A DNA stretch of 16,335 bases from Deltaproteobacteria bacterium UBA2385 (GTDB lineage: Bacteria > Myxococcota_A > UBA796 > UBA2385), in contig DDSR01000269.1 of NCBI GenBank assembly GCA_002343455.1, positions 1 to 16,335 of the forward strand. Direction: 5' to 3'. The notes under the pieces are model-generated. The model was given only the letters and a program-made list of their open reading frames with translations. It had not been told where the DNA came from and made no database searches. The position numbers and the translations under genes are program-made. Shown piece by piece: positions 14,608-16,335 of the stretch. Positions within the stretch are counted from its first letter, which is position 1; each line of letters starts with the position of its first letter.

Positions 14608-15444
14608 ATGAACCTCCTCCTCCTCGCCCTGCTCGCTTGCGGCGACAAAGACGACACCGGCACCGACGGCGGCACCGACGGCGGCTCCGACGGCGGCGCC
14701 GACGGGGGCGCCGATGGCGGCTCTGACGGCGGCACAGCAGCCGACCAGGGCATGTTCTCCGGGCGGGTGGTCAACCCCGACGGCAGCGGGGCCACGGTCC
14801 AGATGCGGCTCTGCGCCGAGCTCTGCCGCTCGATCACCACCGACGCCCAGGGCTACTTCGAGTACACCCAGGTCGAGGCCGACCACTACGTCTACGAGGC
14901 CGTCTACCTCGCCGACCAGAACGGCTACTCCATGCCCCTGGATGTCATCACCATCGCCCAGGACCAGCAGATCGCCCTGGACCAGGACATGGTCCTCTAC
15001 CCCTTCGAGACGAGCGACGAGGTTGGCGACGAGCCCGTCATGCTCAACCTGGATGGCGGCCTCACGGTGATGGCCGATCCCAGCACCATGACCGCCTCCG
15101 AGGCCAACTCGCCCTACCTGCCCGAGGGCGAGCCCGACTACGTCGCCAGCGTGCGGGTGCAGCCCGACGCCCTGGGCCTGCGCCTGGAGGAGGTCGAGGG
15201 CACCGTCCTGGCCGCCTGGCATATGGGCCGGGTCAGCGTCAGCCTCAGCCCGCCCTGGGGCTTCCAGCTCGACGACACCCTGGGCCTGACCGAGGGCGAC
15301 AGCGTCGAGATCATCGCCTCCAGCTACGATCTCAAGGAGTGGACCTCGGGCGGGACCGCCACCGTCGTCGACGGCATGCTGGTCAGCGACGACGGGTCGG
15401 GGATCCCCATCCTCAGCACCGTCCTGCTGGTCGCGGCGCCCTGA
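14608..15444 (+). CDS. Lipoprotein with DGG-repeat linker and a carboxypeptidase-regulatory-like domain
   Basis: This 278-residue predicted lipoprotein has a very short signal, with LLAC as lipobox and C11 as the modified residue. A low-complexity linker follows (19-42) of six tetrapeptides, TDGG, SDGG or ADGG. The first globular region (about 49-105) runs from FSGRVVNPDGSGATVQMRL to FEYTQVEADHYVYEAVYL. This resembles the transthyretin-like CarboxypepD_reg/SdrD-B fold used in surface proteins. The remaining 170 residues are strand-rich and unassigned. AGGAG at 14596-14600, overlapping the previous stop, supports the ATG. The N-terminus has no positive residue, and no alternative start exists upstream. 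It likely sits on the cell envelope. It converges on the propeller gene with a 12-base gap, and both genes carry a DGG-type linker. Confidence 0.76.
   Translation: MNLLLLALLACGDKDDTGTDGGTDGGSDGGADGGADGGSDGGTAADQGMFSGRVVNPDGSGATVQMRLCAELCRSITTDAQGYFEYTQVEADHYVYEAVYLADQNGYSMPLDVITIAQDQQIALDQDMVLYPFETSDEVGDEPVMLNLDGGLTVMADPSTMTASEANSPYLPEGEPDYVASVRVQPDALGLRLEEVEGTVLAAWHMGRVSVSLSPPWGFQLDDTLGLTEGDSVEIIASSYDLKEWTSGGTATVVDGMLVSDDGSGIPILSTVLLVAAP
14662..14733 (+). repeat. 12-base coding repeat encoding (T/S/A)DGG
   Basis: Six 12-base units, mostly GACGGCGGC plus a variable codon, encode TDGG TDGG SDGG ADGG ADGG SDGG. The third-codon bases vary between units (GGC/GGG, GAC/GAT). That argues for an old repeat under protein-level constraint and not a recent slippage expansion. 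Confidence 0.85.
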
Positions 15445-15456
15445 GCCGGAGCCCTC

Positions 15457-16335
15457 TCAGTCCTCGAAGCTGCGCCAGCCGGGGAAGTCGACGCTGTAGT
15501 CGTTGTCGACCCCCCAGCAGACGATCTCCCCGTCGACGCTCAGCCCGCAGGCATGGACGTACCCGGCCGAGATCTGCTCCAACACCAGGTCCGTCGGCGC
15601 CTCCAGGCTGGCGGCCTCGTTGCCCCAGCATGTCACCCGGCCGGCCGAGTCCAGCGCGCAGGACGAGCCGTCGCTGGACTGCACCTGCACCCAGTCGGTG
15701 CCGGGAGGAGGGCTGGCCTGCCCCTGGTCGTCCCGGCCCCAGCAGTGCAGGTTGCCTTCGCTGCGCACCGCGCAGCCATGGTAGAGCCCCAGGCCGATCG
15801 CCCTCCAGCTCCCGCCTCGCGGCGCCTCGCTGAGCTGCCCGTACTCGTATTTCTCTTCGGCCACGTAGCCCCAGCAGCGCATCGCGCCCGCGGCGTCCAG
15901 CCCGCAGCTGCCGTGGATCCGGGTCTCCAGCTCGACCAGCTTCAGGCCGGTGGGCACCGCCTCGACCTGGGGCTCCAGTCCCCAGCAGACGACGTCGCCG
16001 TCGTCCTCGATCCCGCAGCCGAAGAGGTAGCCCAGGCCGACATCCAGGTACTGCCCGTCGGGCGGGCTGGCCTCCCCTCCGGCGTCACGACCCCAGCAGC
16101 TCAGCCGACCGTCCCGATGCAGCCCGCAGGTGTTGTAGAAGCCGGCCGTCACCTGCACGAAGTCCCGCTCGGTGGGGGTGTCGCGGACCTGGCCGTAGTC
16201 TTCGTCCCCGTCGACCGCACCCCAGCAGGTGATCCCGCCGACATCGTCGAGCGCGCAGACGTGGACATCGCCGGAGCTGATCTGCACATAGCGGGAGGGC
16301 TCGGCACCCCCGTCCGCTGTACCCCCGTCCGGAGC
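15457..16335 (-). CDS. Secreted RCC1-like propeller with CWG repeats, 3' part
   Basis: The frame is open to the right edge of the window, giving 292 visible residues; the N-terminus is outside. The first visible residues (APDGGTADGGAEPSRY) are a DGG-type linker, so a signal peptide presumably lies upstream. The GTG at 16287 is internal. Seven repeats of about 40 residues follow. Each has a first cysteine near CAL or CGL, a glycine-Asp/Glu turn, and C-W-G at its end (CWGAVDG, CWGRDAG, CWGLEPQ, CWGYVAE, CWGRDDQ, CWGNEAA, CWGVDND). Seven copies fit a seven-bladed RCC1-type propeller, and the cysteine pair in each blade is a likely disulphide. Such proteins are common secreted or surface proteins in myxobacteria; function is unknown. 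The C-terminus (FPGWRSFED) ends shortly after the last blade. Confidence 0.82.
   Translation of the reverse strand, partial: APDGGTADGGAEPSRYVQISSGDVHVCALDDVGGITCWGAVDGDEDYGQVRDTPTERDFVQVTAGFYNTCGLHRDGRLSCWGRDAGGEASPPDGQYLDVGLGYLFGCGIEDDGDVVCWGLEPQVEAVPTGLKLVELETRIHGSCGLDAAGAMRCWGYVAEEKYEYGQLSEAPRGGSWRAIGLGLYHGCAVRSEGNLHCWGRDDQGQASPPPGTDWVQVQSSDGSSCALDSAGRVTCWGNEAASLEAPTDLVLEQISAGYVHACGLSVDGEIVCWGVDNDYSVDFPGWRSFED

Noticed and set aside
15442..15459. Intrinsic terminator between the last two genes
   Set aside because: The CTGAG...CTCAG arms make only a five-base-pair stem with a ten-base loop and no T-tract.
1..16335. tRNA genes, insertion sequences, CRISPR arrays or attachment sites
   Set aside because: I saw no cloverleaf, transposase, spaced identical repeats or flanking direct repeats; nearly all DNA is accounted for by coding regions.

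Overview
The window is very GC-rich and densely coding. It has about fifteen genes, short or overlapping junctions (ATGA and GTGA overlaps) and no tRNA, rRNA, mobile element or CRISPR array that I can see. Four predicted lipoproteins, Asp-Gly-Gly linkers, a Cys-Trp-Gly propeller protein, a bactofilin beside parAB and an FHA/sigma-54-type ATPase suggest a deltaproteobacterium-like organism, most likely a myxobacterial lineage. That placement is an inference from gene style, not from a marker gene.

Layout. (1) 1-2467, plus strand: the 3' part of parA, then parB, a short bactofilin and uridine kinase, all overlapping by a few bases. This is a chromosome-segregation and cytoskeleton operon with a nucleotide-salvage gene at its end, and parAB often lies near the replication origin. 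(2) 2472-3943: a minus-strand Ig/cadherin-like lipoprotein diverges from a plus-strand membrane fatty-acid-hydroxylase-family protein. (3) 3948-10760, minus strand, transcribed right to left: a CbbQ/NorQ-type MoxR AAA+ ATPase, a malonyl-CoA-synthetase-like ligase, a GT-C-type membrane glycosyltransferase, an FHA protein with a degenerate sigma-54-activator ATPase domain, the tRNA-dihydrouridine synthase DusA and an alpha/beta hydrolase. Most junctions overlap; a 38-base gap before the FHA gene may hold a second promoter. (4) 10864-15444, plus strand: a class I/II aminotransferase translationally coupled to a lipoprotein, then a Cys-rich HEAT-like lipoprotein, a small cytoplasmic DUF6918-like protein and a lipoprotein with a DGG-repeat linker. 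(5) 15457-16335, minus strand: the 3' part of a secreted RCC1-like seven-repeat propeller gene that runs off the window.

The points most worth following are these. The FHA-ATPase has lost the Walker A lysine, the Walker B acidic pair, the GAFTGA loop and the sensor II arginine, so it looks like a phosphopeptide-sensing pseudo-ATPase. The NorQ/CbbQ ATPase has no von Willebrand partner beside it. The two tightest convergent gene pairs share a palindrome that supplies both stop codons. A TAnnnT -10-like motif sits just ahead of several transcription units and in two cases lies close enough to the ATG for leaderless transcripts. I found no clear new multi-gene defence or metabolic system.
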